Shown: positions 1 to 5,875, numbered from the stretch's first letter. The stretch: DNA of 6,333 bases from Desulfobacterales bacterium (GCA_030594505.1 JAUVFC010000104.1:1-6333); one strand, 5' to 3'. The notes: generated by a model from the sequence alone, not told the origin. Made by a program: numbers and translations.

Positions 1-962
1 ACCGCGTCCTCGGCACGCATCCGCTCCTTGATAAAGGCATGCCCTGTCTTGCTTTGAATGGGGATCCCCTTGTTTTTTTCAACGATTTCCATAGTGTTCC
101 ATGTAAGGCGCGGGTCGTGAATGATCTTTGCGCCGGGGCAGCGCCGGAGCATTGCTTCCGCCAGAAGGCCGACAATGTAATATCCTTCTACAAATGCCCC
201 GTTTTCATCGAACAGGAAGCAGCGATCAAAATCTCCATCCCAGGCAATGCCTATGTCCGCACGGTGCTTTTTGACTGCTTCAATGGTTACGGCGCGGTTT
301 TCAGGCAACAACGGGTTTGGAACACCATGCGGAAAGGCGCCGTCAGGTTCGTGAAATATTTTTATGAAATTGAATGGAAGGTGAGATTCCAGGAGATCAA
401 TTACAGGCCCCGCGCAACCATTTCCCGCGTTGACTACCACCTTAAAAGGCTTTAATACGGACCGATCCGCATAACTGAGCAGATGCTCGATATAGTCTTT
501 ATGAATATCCAGCGTATGAACCGAGCCGGACATCAAAAGGGGCGGGAAGGACTTTGTTGCCACTATGGATTCTATTTCTCGAAGGCCGCTATCGCCGCTG
601 ATAGGCCGTGATTCCTCTCTGACAAGTTTCATGCCATTATAATCAGGGGGGTTGTGGCTGGCAGTAACCATGATCCCGCCGTCCATCTTCTCGTGAAAGG
701 TGGCAAAGTAGACGTGTTCGGTCCCGCACAATCCTATGTCAAAGACGTCAACACCGCTTTCGGCAAGGCCTTCTGTGAGTGATTCGCTCAGTTCAGCGCT
801 CGAAAGTCGTACGTCACGGCCTACAACAACACGCCTGGGGCGGAGAAATGCCGCATAGGCCCGGCCGATTCGGTATGCCAGATAGGGATCTAATTCTTTC
901 GGCATTCTTCCCCGTATATCGTATGCCTTAAAACAAGCTATTCTGTCTGTTGTTTGTTCCAT
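1..962 (-). CDS. manB: Phosphomannomutase/phosphoglucomutase, C-terminus cut by window edge
   Basis: Interconverts mannose-6-phosphate and mannose-1-phosphate (often also the glucose phosphates) in the cytoplasm, feeding GDP-mannose and surface-polysaccharide synthesis. The 320 visible residues follow the E. coli CpsG/ManB pattern throughout: CFKAYDIRG at 10-18, the phosphoserine loop TASHNPPDYNGMK at 100-112 with catalytic Ser102, the metal loop DGDFDRC at 242-248 (Asp242, Asp244, Asp246), EGYYIVGLLAEA at 259-270, and SKTGHAFIKERM at 304-315. The family is about 455-460 residues, so roughly the last 135, including the phosphate-binding C-terminal domain, lie beyond base 1. The ATG at 962-960 is preceded by AGAGGTG with a 5-base spacer and puts the conserved FKAYDIRG motif where the family has it. 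No frameshift or missing catalytic residue is seen. Members differ in sugar preference, so mannose versus glucose specificity is inferred from the CpsG resemblance. Confidence 0.95.
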   Translation of the reverse strand, partial: MEQTTDRIACFKAYDIRGRMPKELDPYLAYRIGRAYAAFLRPRRVVVGRDVRLSSAELSESLTEGLAESGVDVFDIGLCGTEHVYFATFHEKMDGGIMVTASHNPPDYNGMKLVREESRPISGDSGLREIESIVATKSFPPLLMSGSVHTLDIHKDYIEHLLSYADRSVLKPFKVVVNAGNGCAGPVIDLLESHLPFNFIKIFHEPDGAFPHGVPNPLLPENRAVTIEAVKKHRADIGIAWDGDFDRCFLFDENGAFVEGYYIVGLLAEAMLRRCPGAKIIHDPRLTWNTMEIVEKNKGIPIQSKTGHAFIKERMRAEDA

Positions 963-967
963 GGGGA

Positions 968-974
968 CACCTCT
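968..974 (-). promoter_or_regulatory. Ribosome binding site of the phosphomannomutase gene
   Basis: The minus strand reads AGAGGTG here, five bases before the ATG at 962-960. It fixes the start. It ends only two bases before the palindromic element at 977-1044, so any promoter for this gene must lie inside or beyond that element. Confidence 0.75.
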
Positions 975-976
975 AT

Positions 977-1044
977 GAGGCTGTCCGAAAATTTTGTCTC
1001 GTTCTTACTCTTTTTCGTTACGGACATAATTCTCGGACAGCCTC
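977..1044. repeat. 68-bp palindromic element with CTAT flanking repeats
   Basis: The ends are a perfect 12-base inverted repeat, GAGGCTGTCCGA (977-988) and its complement (1033-1044). An imperfect stem continues inward for about ten more bases. The element is bounded on both sides by CTAT (973-976 and 1045-1048), as expected for a 4-bp target-site duplication. It has no coding capacity. A non-autonomous transposon remnant (MITE or REP-like) is the best reading. A bidirectional hairpin terminator is possible but there is no strong T tract. It sits directly upstream of the phosphomannomutase ribosome binding site. Confidence 0.7.
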
Positions 1045-1166
1045 CTATATTTCAAAAGAGTTATTGACAGGATCAACGGAATGGAACAGGATACTTTTTA
1101 AAAGAGAAATCGTGATAATCCTCTCTATTGCTATATATAGATACTTATTTGCTTAATTGCAAGAGG

Positions 1167-1171
1167 GGAGG
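1167..1171 (+). promoter_or_regulatory. Strong Shine-Dalgarno site GGAGG
   Basis: GGAGG lies in a purine-rich run (1161-1176), six bases before the ATG at 1178. It serves the broken short ORF and not the large gene at 1362, which has no clear ribosome binding site of its own. This is the reason to suspect that translation of the large gene was once coupled to the small ORF. Confidence 0.5.
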
Positions 1172-1177
1172 GGGAAT

Positions 1178-1352
1178 ATGACTCTTTACGCAACCATCAA
1201 GGTTGACGACCTCGTAAAAAGTCCCCAATTCGCCTGATTGGTCACTTTTTACGATTTTGACGCTTCGCTTCATTAAGAAGCTTTACAAAAAGATGACCAA
1301 AATAGGCTCATCAGGGACTTTTTACGAGGTCGTCAAGGTTAGTAAAGAATAA
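1178..1352 (+). pseudogene. Tiny ORF with strong RBS, interrupted by the 1203-1336 element
   Basis: GGAGG at 1167-1171 stands six bases before the ATG at 1178, the strongest ribosome binding site in the window. As it stands the frame gives only 19 residues and stops at TGA 1235-1237, inside the inserted repeat. If the element and one copy of the 8-base direct repeat TCAAGGTT (1197-1204, 1333-1340) are removed, the frame becomes MTLYATIKVSKE followed by TAA TAG (1350-1355), in phase with the GTG at 1362. The ancestral form could have been a 12-residue leader peptide coupled to the 407-residue gene. Equally, it could be a chance ORF with a good ribosome binding site. Its function is unknown. 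Confidence 0.35.
1203..1336. mobile_element. 134-bp MITE-like long hairpin with TCAAGGTT direct repeats
   Basis: A 23-base inverted repeat bounds the element: TTGACGACCTCGTAAAAAGT plus CCC at 1203-1225 matches the complement of 1314-1336. A second imperfect pair follows inside (1238-1250 with about 1286-1300), and near the centre is a small hairpin, GCTTC/GAAGC (1267-1271, 1277-1281). The unit can therefore fold almost end to end. TCAAGGTT occurs at both junctions (1197-1204 and 1333-1340) and partly overlaps the inverted-repeat ends, so the exact border is ambiguous by a few bases. There is no ORF for a transposase, so it would need an enzyme acting in trans. It may also act as a transcribed hairpin between the upstream ribosome binding site and the gene at 1362. 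Confidence 0.75.
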
Positions 1353-1361
1353 TAGAATGGC

Positions 1362-2585
1362 GTGATTAAAATGAAAGTTTCCCCATATGAACCACCGGTA
1401 AGATACCTGGCGTCATCCCCGGATGGGGATGTCGTTATTGATGAAGCCGGAGAGAATACCCCCCTGATCCTGACGAGATCGGATGCCGCCGGCATCCCCG
1501 CCGAGACGGAGCAAAGGACCGGACCAAGACTGACATACGGCCGCTATTTACGTATGGTCAAACAGTTTATAACTCGTGATTCTTACAAATTGTTGCTCAA
1601 GGCGGTTAGTGATCGAACCGGGGATACGGTCACACTGAATGATATCGATGAACTCGTGATACGTTCGGAAAAACATGGCAGTATGTACCACGTGGCAAGG
1701 ATAGAGGTTGGTCTTAAGAAGACCGTCGTCAGATTTGCAGTTAATGTTACCTTCTCTCCACGCGGCAAAGATTGTATGAATCGAGAGTTCGCCGTGCTGC
1801 AGGAATTACGTGAAAAATTCCCTTCTTTTTTGCCTCATACATACTTTAAGGGTGAAGAAAAATATCAGGCGGAAAAAAGGAGGGAAGAGTCGGCGCTGAT
1901 GTTTTGGGGGGAATGGTTCACCGGTTATCACGAGTTTCACCTCACTGGGGATGCAATAGACTCCGGGCAAAAGGTAATCATCTGGGATTATGATCACGGC
2001 TATAAGTTTGCCTCCGGCAGACAGGGCCGCGAGATATACAAACAAGCGGCAAAAATTCTTACGCTTTATTATGATATCGATACCTTCAGGCAAATTTCCC
2101 CCTGGCATCATTCGGCAGGAGATTTCATCGTCAGAGTAAATCCTGATGACGGACAAATAGATGTTAAATTGATCACAATACGAGGCTATGACCCGATGAT
2201 AGCCTTTTCAACAGACGATGCCAATAATAAGATCGCGGCGCTCATCCATTTCCTCTCCACTTTATCCATCAGGATGCGGCTTGACAGATTGGACGGTACA
2301 GGAGACATTGCATGGGCTGATGATATTTATGTTGACGGAGTAATTGAAGGCTTTTTTGATGCCCTGAAGATAAAAGAAAATGCCGGAGAATACAGCCCTG
2401 TAAGTGTAGAAAAACTTATCCGCATCTTGCAGCATTTTGCCATAAATGACTGGAAGGACGTTCTTGCTGAATCCCTTGACATCTACAGTGAAAGCGATCC
2501 CGATCTTCCCGTAATCCTGCATCATCTGAACCGCCACGCAGAGAATTTGTATTCGGCAGTGCAGACCTTTGCAAAGCTCTCATAG
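1362..2585 (+). CDS. Uncharacterised 407-residue protein, possible degenerate kinase-like fold
   Basis: I do not recognise a named family. The protein has no signal peptide or membrane segment and is probably cytoplasmic. Residues 95-195 resemble the N-lobe and hinge of aminoglycoside-phosphotransferase/choline-kinase folds: alternating strands ending FAVNVTF (125-131), a helix beginning NREFAVLQELREKF (140-153), then MFWGEWFTGYHEFHL (180-194). WHHSAGDFIV (248-257) and IDVKLITIRGYDP (266-278) sit where catalytic and metal-binding loops would be. The canonical HxDxxxxN and DFG-type motifs are not intact, so it may be an inactive kinase relative; this is inference from pattern only. The frame opens at GTG 1362, with an ATG at 1371 as alternative; neither has a good ribosome binding site. 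It stands alone between two repeat elements. Its last codons (QTFAKLS) contain a 13-base match to the terminus of the 2711-2926 element. Confidence 0.8.
   Translation: MIKMKVSPYEPPVRYLASSPDGDVVIDEAGENTPLILTRSDAAGIPAETEQRTGPRLTYGRYLRMVKQFITRDSYKLLLKAVSDRTGDTVTLNDIDELVIRSEKHGSMYHVARIEVGLKKTVVRFAVNVTFSPRGKDCMNREFAVLQELREKFPSFLPHTYFKGEEKYQAEKRREESALMFWGEWFTGYHEFHLTGDAIDSGQKVIIWDYDHGYKFASGRQGREIYKQAAKILTLYYDIDTFRQISPWHHSAGDFIVRVNPDDGQIDVKLITIRGYDPMIAFSTDDANNKIAALIHFLSTLSIRMRLDRLDGTGDIAWADDIYVDGVIEGFFDALKIKENAGEYSPVSVEKLIRILQHFAINDWKDVLAESLDIYSESDPDLPVILHHLNRHAENLYSAVQTFAKLS
2563..2575 (+). repeat. Copy of an element terminus at the 3' end of the 407-residue gene
   Basis: AGACCTTTGCAAA here is identical to 2712-2724, the left terminus of the 2711-2926 element, in the same orientation. 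It encodes most of QTFAK, just before the TAG stop. It may be the trace of an earlier insertion that supplied this gene's stop codon, or a chance match. Confidence 0.35.
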
Positions 2586-2710
2586 AGAGACCCCGACCCT
2601 TCCCACCGGAAATTCATCACCCTTAACTCCTGAATTTTGCACATTAACGGGTTAAGTTCCACTCCTCATAAACCGACATGTAAACTAGAGGGAGCCGTGG
2701 AACACTCTTA
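2586..2710. other. Intergenic stretch, no gene seen
   Basis: Between the stop of the 407-residue gene and the 216-bp element I see no coding frame. A short complementary pair, CTCT/GAGA, spans the stop codon of the upstream gene. A more distant pair, GTTCCAC and GTGGAAC, lies near 2657 and 2698. Neither is followed by a T tract, so no intrinsic terminator is called. Confidence 0.5.
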
Positions 2711-2926
2711 GAGACCTTTGCAAAACTGCCATTTTTCAGTGATGCGGTGTCCCCGATGAGCGGGATTTGTCAACAGGCTTCAAATTTTGCACGAAGTGAA
2801 GCGTTAGCGCTATCCTCGATCCGCCTGAGGCGGACCTCCGGTTAAAGTTTTCGCCTTCCCCCGACGGCGGGATTTCACTTCGCTCAACTTGCCTGACAAA
2901 AAAATGTCGCGTTATGCAAAGGTCTC
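2711..2926. mobile_element. 216-bp MITE-like element with TCTTA target-site duplication
   Basis: The termini are perfect inverted repeats, GAGACCTTTGCA (2711-2722) and its complement (2915-2926). TCTTA flanks both sides (2706-2710 and 2927-2931), a clean 5-bp target-site duplication. Inside are a palindrome TCCGCC-TGA-GGCGGA (2820-2834) and a longer-range pair, GAAGTGAA near 2794 against TTCACTTC near 2873. No transposase frame is present; the open frame crossing it on the minus strand is Arg/Ser-rich and looks like translated repeat. The termini resemble ends I associate with small DDE-transposase insertion sequences, but the family is not assigned. It separates the 407-residue gene from the PilZ gene. 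Confidence 0.8.
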
Positions 2927-2970
2927 TCTTATGCACGTACTCCTATAACCTGCCGGGAAGGTGAATGCAT

Positions 2971-3333
2971 ATGAAGGAACAAAGAAAGCACCCACGATTA
3001 AGTTGCTTCCTGGACGTTATGTGTGATCGCCGGATCAAAGGGACTGTTTCAAAAGATATCAGCCTGTATGGGATGTTTATTAAAACAGACCCTTCCTTAT
3101 TTAAAAAAGGAGAGGAATTTTACATAACCATAAACCTCCCGACACGACCGGCGCCCATTGAAATAAGAAGCAAGGTTGTACGGATCGCAGGTGACGGAGT
3201 CGGCGTAGAATTTGTGAATCTAAATACATTCGACCTGGAAAATCTCAAAGAATGCATGAATTTTTTAAAGGATATGCTGCCGACGCAACCATTACAAGAT
3301 TCAATACCGAACCCGCAAAGCAATGTAGTATGA
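2971..3333 (+). CDS. Single-domain PilZ protein (c-di-GMP receptor type)
   Basis: A 120-residue cytoplasmic protein consisting of one PilZ domain, the family that binds the second messenger cyclic di-GMP and passes the signal to motility, adhesion or polysaccharide systems. Both halves of the binding signature are intact: RKHPR (Arg5, Arg9) near the N-terminus and DISLYG (Asp29, Ser31, Gly34) after the first strand. The remaining strands, ending in VGVEFVNL, complete the barrel; the C-terminal tail (about 100-120) is polar and Pro/Gln-rich. ATG 2971 is preferred because AGG in the upstream GGAAGGTGA is nine bases away; it would be only three bases from the in-frame ATG at 2965, which would add Met-His. 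It is not in an operon: the 216-bp element lies upstream and a convergent gene begins 25 bases downstream. The effector it controls cannot be told from this window. Confidence 0.9.
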   Translation: MKEQRKHPRLSCFLDVMCDRRIKGTVSKDISLYGMFIKTDPSLFKKGEEFYITINLPTRPAPIEIRSKVVRIAGDGVGVEFVNLNTFDLENLKECMNFLKDMLPTQPLQDSIPNPQSNVV

Positions 3334-3358
3334 ATGGAATAATTATATTATTTCGCTT

Positions 3359-4684
3359 TCAGATTGCGGAGCCCGCTTGAATATCCGCCCCAAGCCGATT
3401 TACGGCCCCCATGACTTCCTGAACGTCGATTGTCTTTATATTCCGGCCTCTCATTATTAGCTTTCCATCTATTATAACATCATTAACATCAGGACCTGAT
3501 GCCGCATACACTAAATGCGAGCAGGGATGATACATCGGCGTCAGGTGGGGCTTCCGGGTGTCGATGACAATGACATCGGCCCGTTTGCCTACCTCTATGG
3601 AGCCGGTCAAAGAGCCGAGACCAATGGCCTCAGCCCCCTTGACGGTCGCCATCGCCATAACAGTTTTTGCATCCATTACACTGGGGTCTCCTGTTTGTAC
3701 CTTTTGAAGCCTTGCCGTCATGCCCATCTCCTGGAAAAGGTCGAGATCGTTGTTGCTGGCGCATCCGTCTGTGCCGAGCCCCACCGGAATTCCTCTTTTT
3801 ATTAATTCCGGCACCCTGGCCACGCCGGATGCAAGCTTCATTTCACTTTCGGTGGTTACAGAAATATTTGTGTTGCGGCGTCTCACACACTCCATGTCTG
3901 TCTCGTCCAGATAGATCGCATGGACCAGAAGAGTATGGTCATCAATAATCCCGATCCGGTCCAGGTACTGAATTGGTGTTGTCCGGTCTCTTTTCCGGAT
4001 TTCAGCCACCTCGGCTTTTGTCTCTGCCGCATGTATCTGAAAAAGGGCCCCTGTCTTATTGGAAAGGGACTTTGCAGCCTTCAATGTTTGTTCGGAACAT
4101 GTATAGGGTGAATGGCAAAAAAGACCGGGAGTTATGAGTGGGGTGACACCGGTCCAATCCGCCATGAATCTTTCCGCCGCATCAACATTCTTTTTCGGAT
4201 CAGGCACACCGGGCGCAGGAAAATCTATAACCCCCTGGCCAAGGACCCCCCGCATGCCGATTTTGTGGACCGCCTCCGCCACGTTATCCTCAAAAAAATA
4301 TCCGTCACAAAGGCATGTTGTCCCGGACAATATCATCTCCGCGCACGACAAAAGTGAGGCGGCATATACCGACTCAGGGGTAATGAAGCGGGACTCCGCA
4401 GGGAAGATATATTCGTTGAGCCATTTCATAAGGGGAAGATCGTCCGCCAAACCTCGAAACAGGCTCATGGGAGCATGGGTATGGGTGTTTACAAGCCCCG
4501 GCATTATGATTCCGCCGGAGGCGTCGATTCTCTCTCTTGCCTCCGGCAGGGGAACATCATCTCTTTGAGGCGCAACCTCTTTGATAGCGCCGTTGCTGAT
4601 ACCGACGAACCCCTTGTCAAGCACATCGAAGTCGGGATTCATCGTGATGACAGTGCCGTTATGAATCAGAAGATCATAGATCAT
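3359..4684 (-). CDS. mtaD: 5-methylthioadenosine/S-adenosylhomocysteine deaminase-type amidohydrolase
   Basis: A cytoplasmic metal-dependent hydrolase of the amidohydrolase superfamily (TrzA/SsnA/MtaD group). Its best-known activity is deamination of S-adenosylhomocysteine and methylthioadenosine in SAM by-product recycling. All expected metal and catalytic residues are visible, numbered from ATG 4684: HTH (His68, His70) after GLVN; CHSPYTCS with His191; HAAET with metal-ligand His218 and acid Glu221; VHAIYL with His255; GLGTDG with Asp306. Length, 441 residues, is normal. The frame also opens at TTG 4708, only two bases after the upstream gene's stop. ATG 4684 gives the usual MxYDLLIxNG start, but neither has a clear ribosome binding site. 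It is probably translated with the YkgJ-like gene just upstream. A related specificity (other aminopurines, aminodeoxyfutalosine or guanine-like substrates) cannot be excluded from motifs. The TESEMKLASG stretch carries Glu where SNxKL is more usual. Confidence 0.9.
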   Translation of the reverse strand: MIYDLLIHNGTVITMNPDFDVLDKGFVGISNGAIKEVAPQRDDVPLPEARERIDASGGIIMPGLVNTHTHAPMSLFRGLADDLPLMKWLNEYIFPAESRFITPESVYAASLLSCAEMILSGTTCLCDGYFFEDNVAEAVHKIGMRGVLGQGVIDFPAPGVPDPKKNVDAAERFMADWTGVTPLITPGLFCHSPYTCSEQTLKAAKSLSNKTGALFQIHAAETKAEVAEIRKRDRTTPIQYLDRIGIIDDHTLLVHAIYLDETDMECVRRRNTNISVTTESEMKLASGVARVPELIKRGIPVGLGTDGCASNNDLDLFQEMGMTARLQKVQTGDPSVMDAKTVMAMATVKGAEAIGLGSLTGSIEVGKRADVIVIDTRKPHLTPMYHPCSHLVYAASGPDVNDVIIDGKLIMRGRNIKTIDVQEVMGAVNRLGADIQAGSAI

Positions 4685-4710
4685 AAGCTGATGACTGATA
4701 GTAAACAACT

Positions 4711-5403
4711 TTATTTTGACCCCGTTCCCATAATAACATCTCTAAAGGTGCTATCGCCGACCTCACTGTTGTACAGTTTGTTTAATACGGAAAGGGTCTT
4801 ATGCTCGTGTTCGGGGGGGATTATAAAGCCCGGTATCGCTCTGTTCCGCAAGAATCCATTAGAAGATTGCAGCGCATCGTCACGGAAATATTCATCTAAA
4901 TTTTTCTTGTCTCCCAAAAATACCAGCATATCTATCATATTCGCGAACAAGCCCCCTGAATCAATGTGTTCAACGACTTGAAGAAGGGCGCTGTTTATTG
5001 TGAAGAGAACGGGACTTACAACCGCGTGTCCGACTTCATCGCATTTTTTTTCTGAAAAAAGTATTCTGCAGCTAAACGGCCTTACTTCATAAATCAAACA
5101 CCTTTTGTCCTTTTCATCCAGAAAAGTACAGGGGTCTGATGGAGCAGGAGTCTCTTCTTCCGGCGGTTCGATCCGGTTCAGACATTTGTACGCCAACTCG
5201 TTGGTGGTTATGGCAGGTCGGGAAAACTTTTCTTTGGGTATTTGATCCAGGCATTTCAGCAGATCAAGGTTATCGGTCTCTTTTAACCACTCCAGAATAT
5301 AATATGCCTCCATTGTGGTTACGGATACGTTCTGTGTGCAACACGAAGCGCATCCGATCGCACAGACGTTCCGGAGCTCTTTAGAAAATTTGGTATAAGA
5401 GGT
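4711..5403 (-). CDS. YkgJ-type CxxxCxxCC metal-binding protein, 5' end apparently lost
   Basis: Belongs to the YkgJ family of cysteine-rich proteins, thought to bind zinc or an iron-sulfur cluster; their reaction is mostly unknown. From ATG 5313 there are 200 residues with the typical second cysteine group CTFLDEKDKRCLIYEVRPFSCR (Cys62, Cys72, Cys82) plus Cys91. The first group lies upstream of that ATG: the same frame reads CAIGCASCC at 5364-5338, preceded by FSKELRNV. ATG 5313 would remove this motif and is unlikely to be the native start. Yet between the motif and the in-frame stop at 5463-5461 there is no ATG, GTG or TTG. The native beginning is therefore probably missing, and the frame is traced here to about 5403, where base composition changes. 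It precedes the deaminase gene by two bases from stop to the latter's first possible start, suggesting an operon. Translation from ATG 5313 would give a protein lacking half the ligands. Confidence 0.75.
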   Translation of the reverse strand, partial: TSYTKFSKELRNVCAIGCASCCTQNVSVTTMEAYYILEWLKETDNLDLLKCLDQIPKEKFSRPAITTNELAYKCLNRIEPPEEETPAPSDPCTFLDEKDKRCLIYEVRPFSCRILFSEKKCDEVGHAVVSPVLFTINSALLQVVEHIDSGGLFANMIDMLVFLGDKKNLDEYFRDDALQSSNGFLRNRAIPGFIIPPEHEHKTLSVLNKLYNSEVGDSTFRDVIMGTGSK

Positions 5404-5407
5404 ATAA

Positions 5408-5743
5408 ATGTTTTTTAGTAACGATGACCGTTTGGTGGTTGAATATCGTGAAAAAAATTGTTATATTTCGCTGGCATTTTTCCAAAAAGCTATAGAGCCC
5501 CAAGAGGATATTTCTGGAGCTTCTATAGGATGGGATTGGTCTGTGGGTGGATTAGGAAGCTTCAATTATGGAGTTAGTACTTGGAATGTCTTTGGAGGAT
5601 CAGACCCCTTCGCTTATTTTGATAAAAGCTTGATTGGAGGATGGGGCAGCTTTAGTGGATCAGGGTTTGTGAGCCCAAACCTTTCAGGAAATTGGAGCAA
5701 TGACACTCTCTGGGGTTCCAATATATTTAATTGGCCATATTAA
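5408..5743 (+). CDS. Uncharacterised Gly/Ser/Trp/Asn-rich small protein
   Basis: A 111-residue frame that I do not recognise. AGAGG at 5397-5401 lies six bases before the ATG. Residues 1-35 are ordinary and polar (NDDRLVVEYREKN). From about residue 36 the chain is dominated by Gly, Ser, Asn and aromatics, with eight Trp in the last 70 residues and the ending NWPY. GGLGSFNYGVSTWN and GGWGSFSGSGFVSPN look like a loose internal duplication about 40 residues apart. No signal peptide or membrane segment is evident. The codons favour A and T in third position, unlike the genes to its left. It starts exactly at the composition break and is divergent from the damaged YkgJ gene. It could be a small secreted or bacteriocin-like Gly-rich peptide, a fragment of a repeat-rich surface protein, or a fortuitous frame. 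The long stop-free frame in A+T-rich DNA favours real coding. Confidence 0.45.
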   Translation: MFFSNDDRLVVEYREKNCYISLAFFQKAIEPQEDISGASIGWDWSVGGLGSFNYGVSTWNVFGGSDPFAYFDKSLIGGWGSFSGSGFVSPNLSGNWSNDTLWGSNIFNWPY

Positions 5744-5798
5744 TTTAGAGGATATTGTATCAAAGGAGTCAATAATTTTAACTCTCGGCATACATCGG

Positions 5799-5875
5799 AA
5801 ATGCCTGAAATTGATGTATCCTTTCTGCTTTCAATGAACGCGCTTAATGAGCGCGTTCGTTGATTTTAGGCATTT
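5799..5875. repeat. Nested inverted repeat (77 bp) downstream of the small ORF
   Basis: The outer arms AAATGCCT-G-AAAT (5799-5811) and ATTT-T-AGGCATTT (5863-5875) are complementary apart from one position. They enclose a second hairpin, TCAATGAACGCGC (5831-5843) against 5851-5863, with one T-G pair and a 7-base loop. The G+C-rich core is conspicuous in A+T-rich surroundings. No flanking direct repeat was found. It could be a terminator, a small structured RNA or a recombination site. Confidence 0.6.
5831..5867 (+). terminator. Possible intrinsic terminator for the 5408-5743 ORF
   Basis: A 13-bp stem (5831-5843 with 5851-5863) with a G+C-rich GAACGCGC core is followed by only a short run of T (5864-5867). 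It lies about 90 bases after the stop of the small ORF, in the correct orientation. The weak T tract makes this tentative. Confidence 0.35.

Noticed and set aside
39..455. 138-codon plus-strand ORF
   Set aside because: It is antisense to the phosphomannomutase gene, whose catalytic motifs are unmistakable on the minus strand.
1064..1095. TTGACA followed by GATACT as a promoter
   Set aside because: The spacing is 20 bases, and the hexamer at 17 bases (CAGGAT) matches the -10 consensus poorly.
950..1156. 68-codon plus-strand ORF
   Set aside because: It crosses the 68-bp palindrome and intergenic DNA, has no ribosome binding site, and shows no recognisable protein pattern.
977..2926. CRISPR-like array from the repeated palindromic units
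   Set aside because: The three units differ in sequence and length, are unevenly spaced, and have individual flanking duplications, so they are separate insertions and not repeats with spacers.
2736..2936. 66-codon minus-strand ORF between the 407-residue gene and the PilZ gene
   Set aside because: It lies almost wholly inside the 216-bp inverted-repeat element and reads as low-complexity translated repeat, with no ribosome binding site or family motif.
3334..3358. Terminator between the convergent PilZ and deaminase genes
   Set aside because: The 25-base gap is A+T-rich but has no stem of useful length.
4134..4568. 144-codon plus-strand ORF and its overlapping neighbours
   Set aside because: They are antisense shadows of the deaminase gene, which carries the full set of amidohydrolase metal ligands.
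5407..5409. ATT as a non-standard start codon for the YkgJ-like gene
   Set aside because: ATT starts are very rare and there is no Shine-Dalgarno upstream on the minus strand; loss of the native 5' end is simpler.
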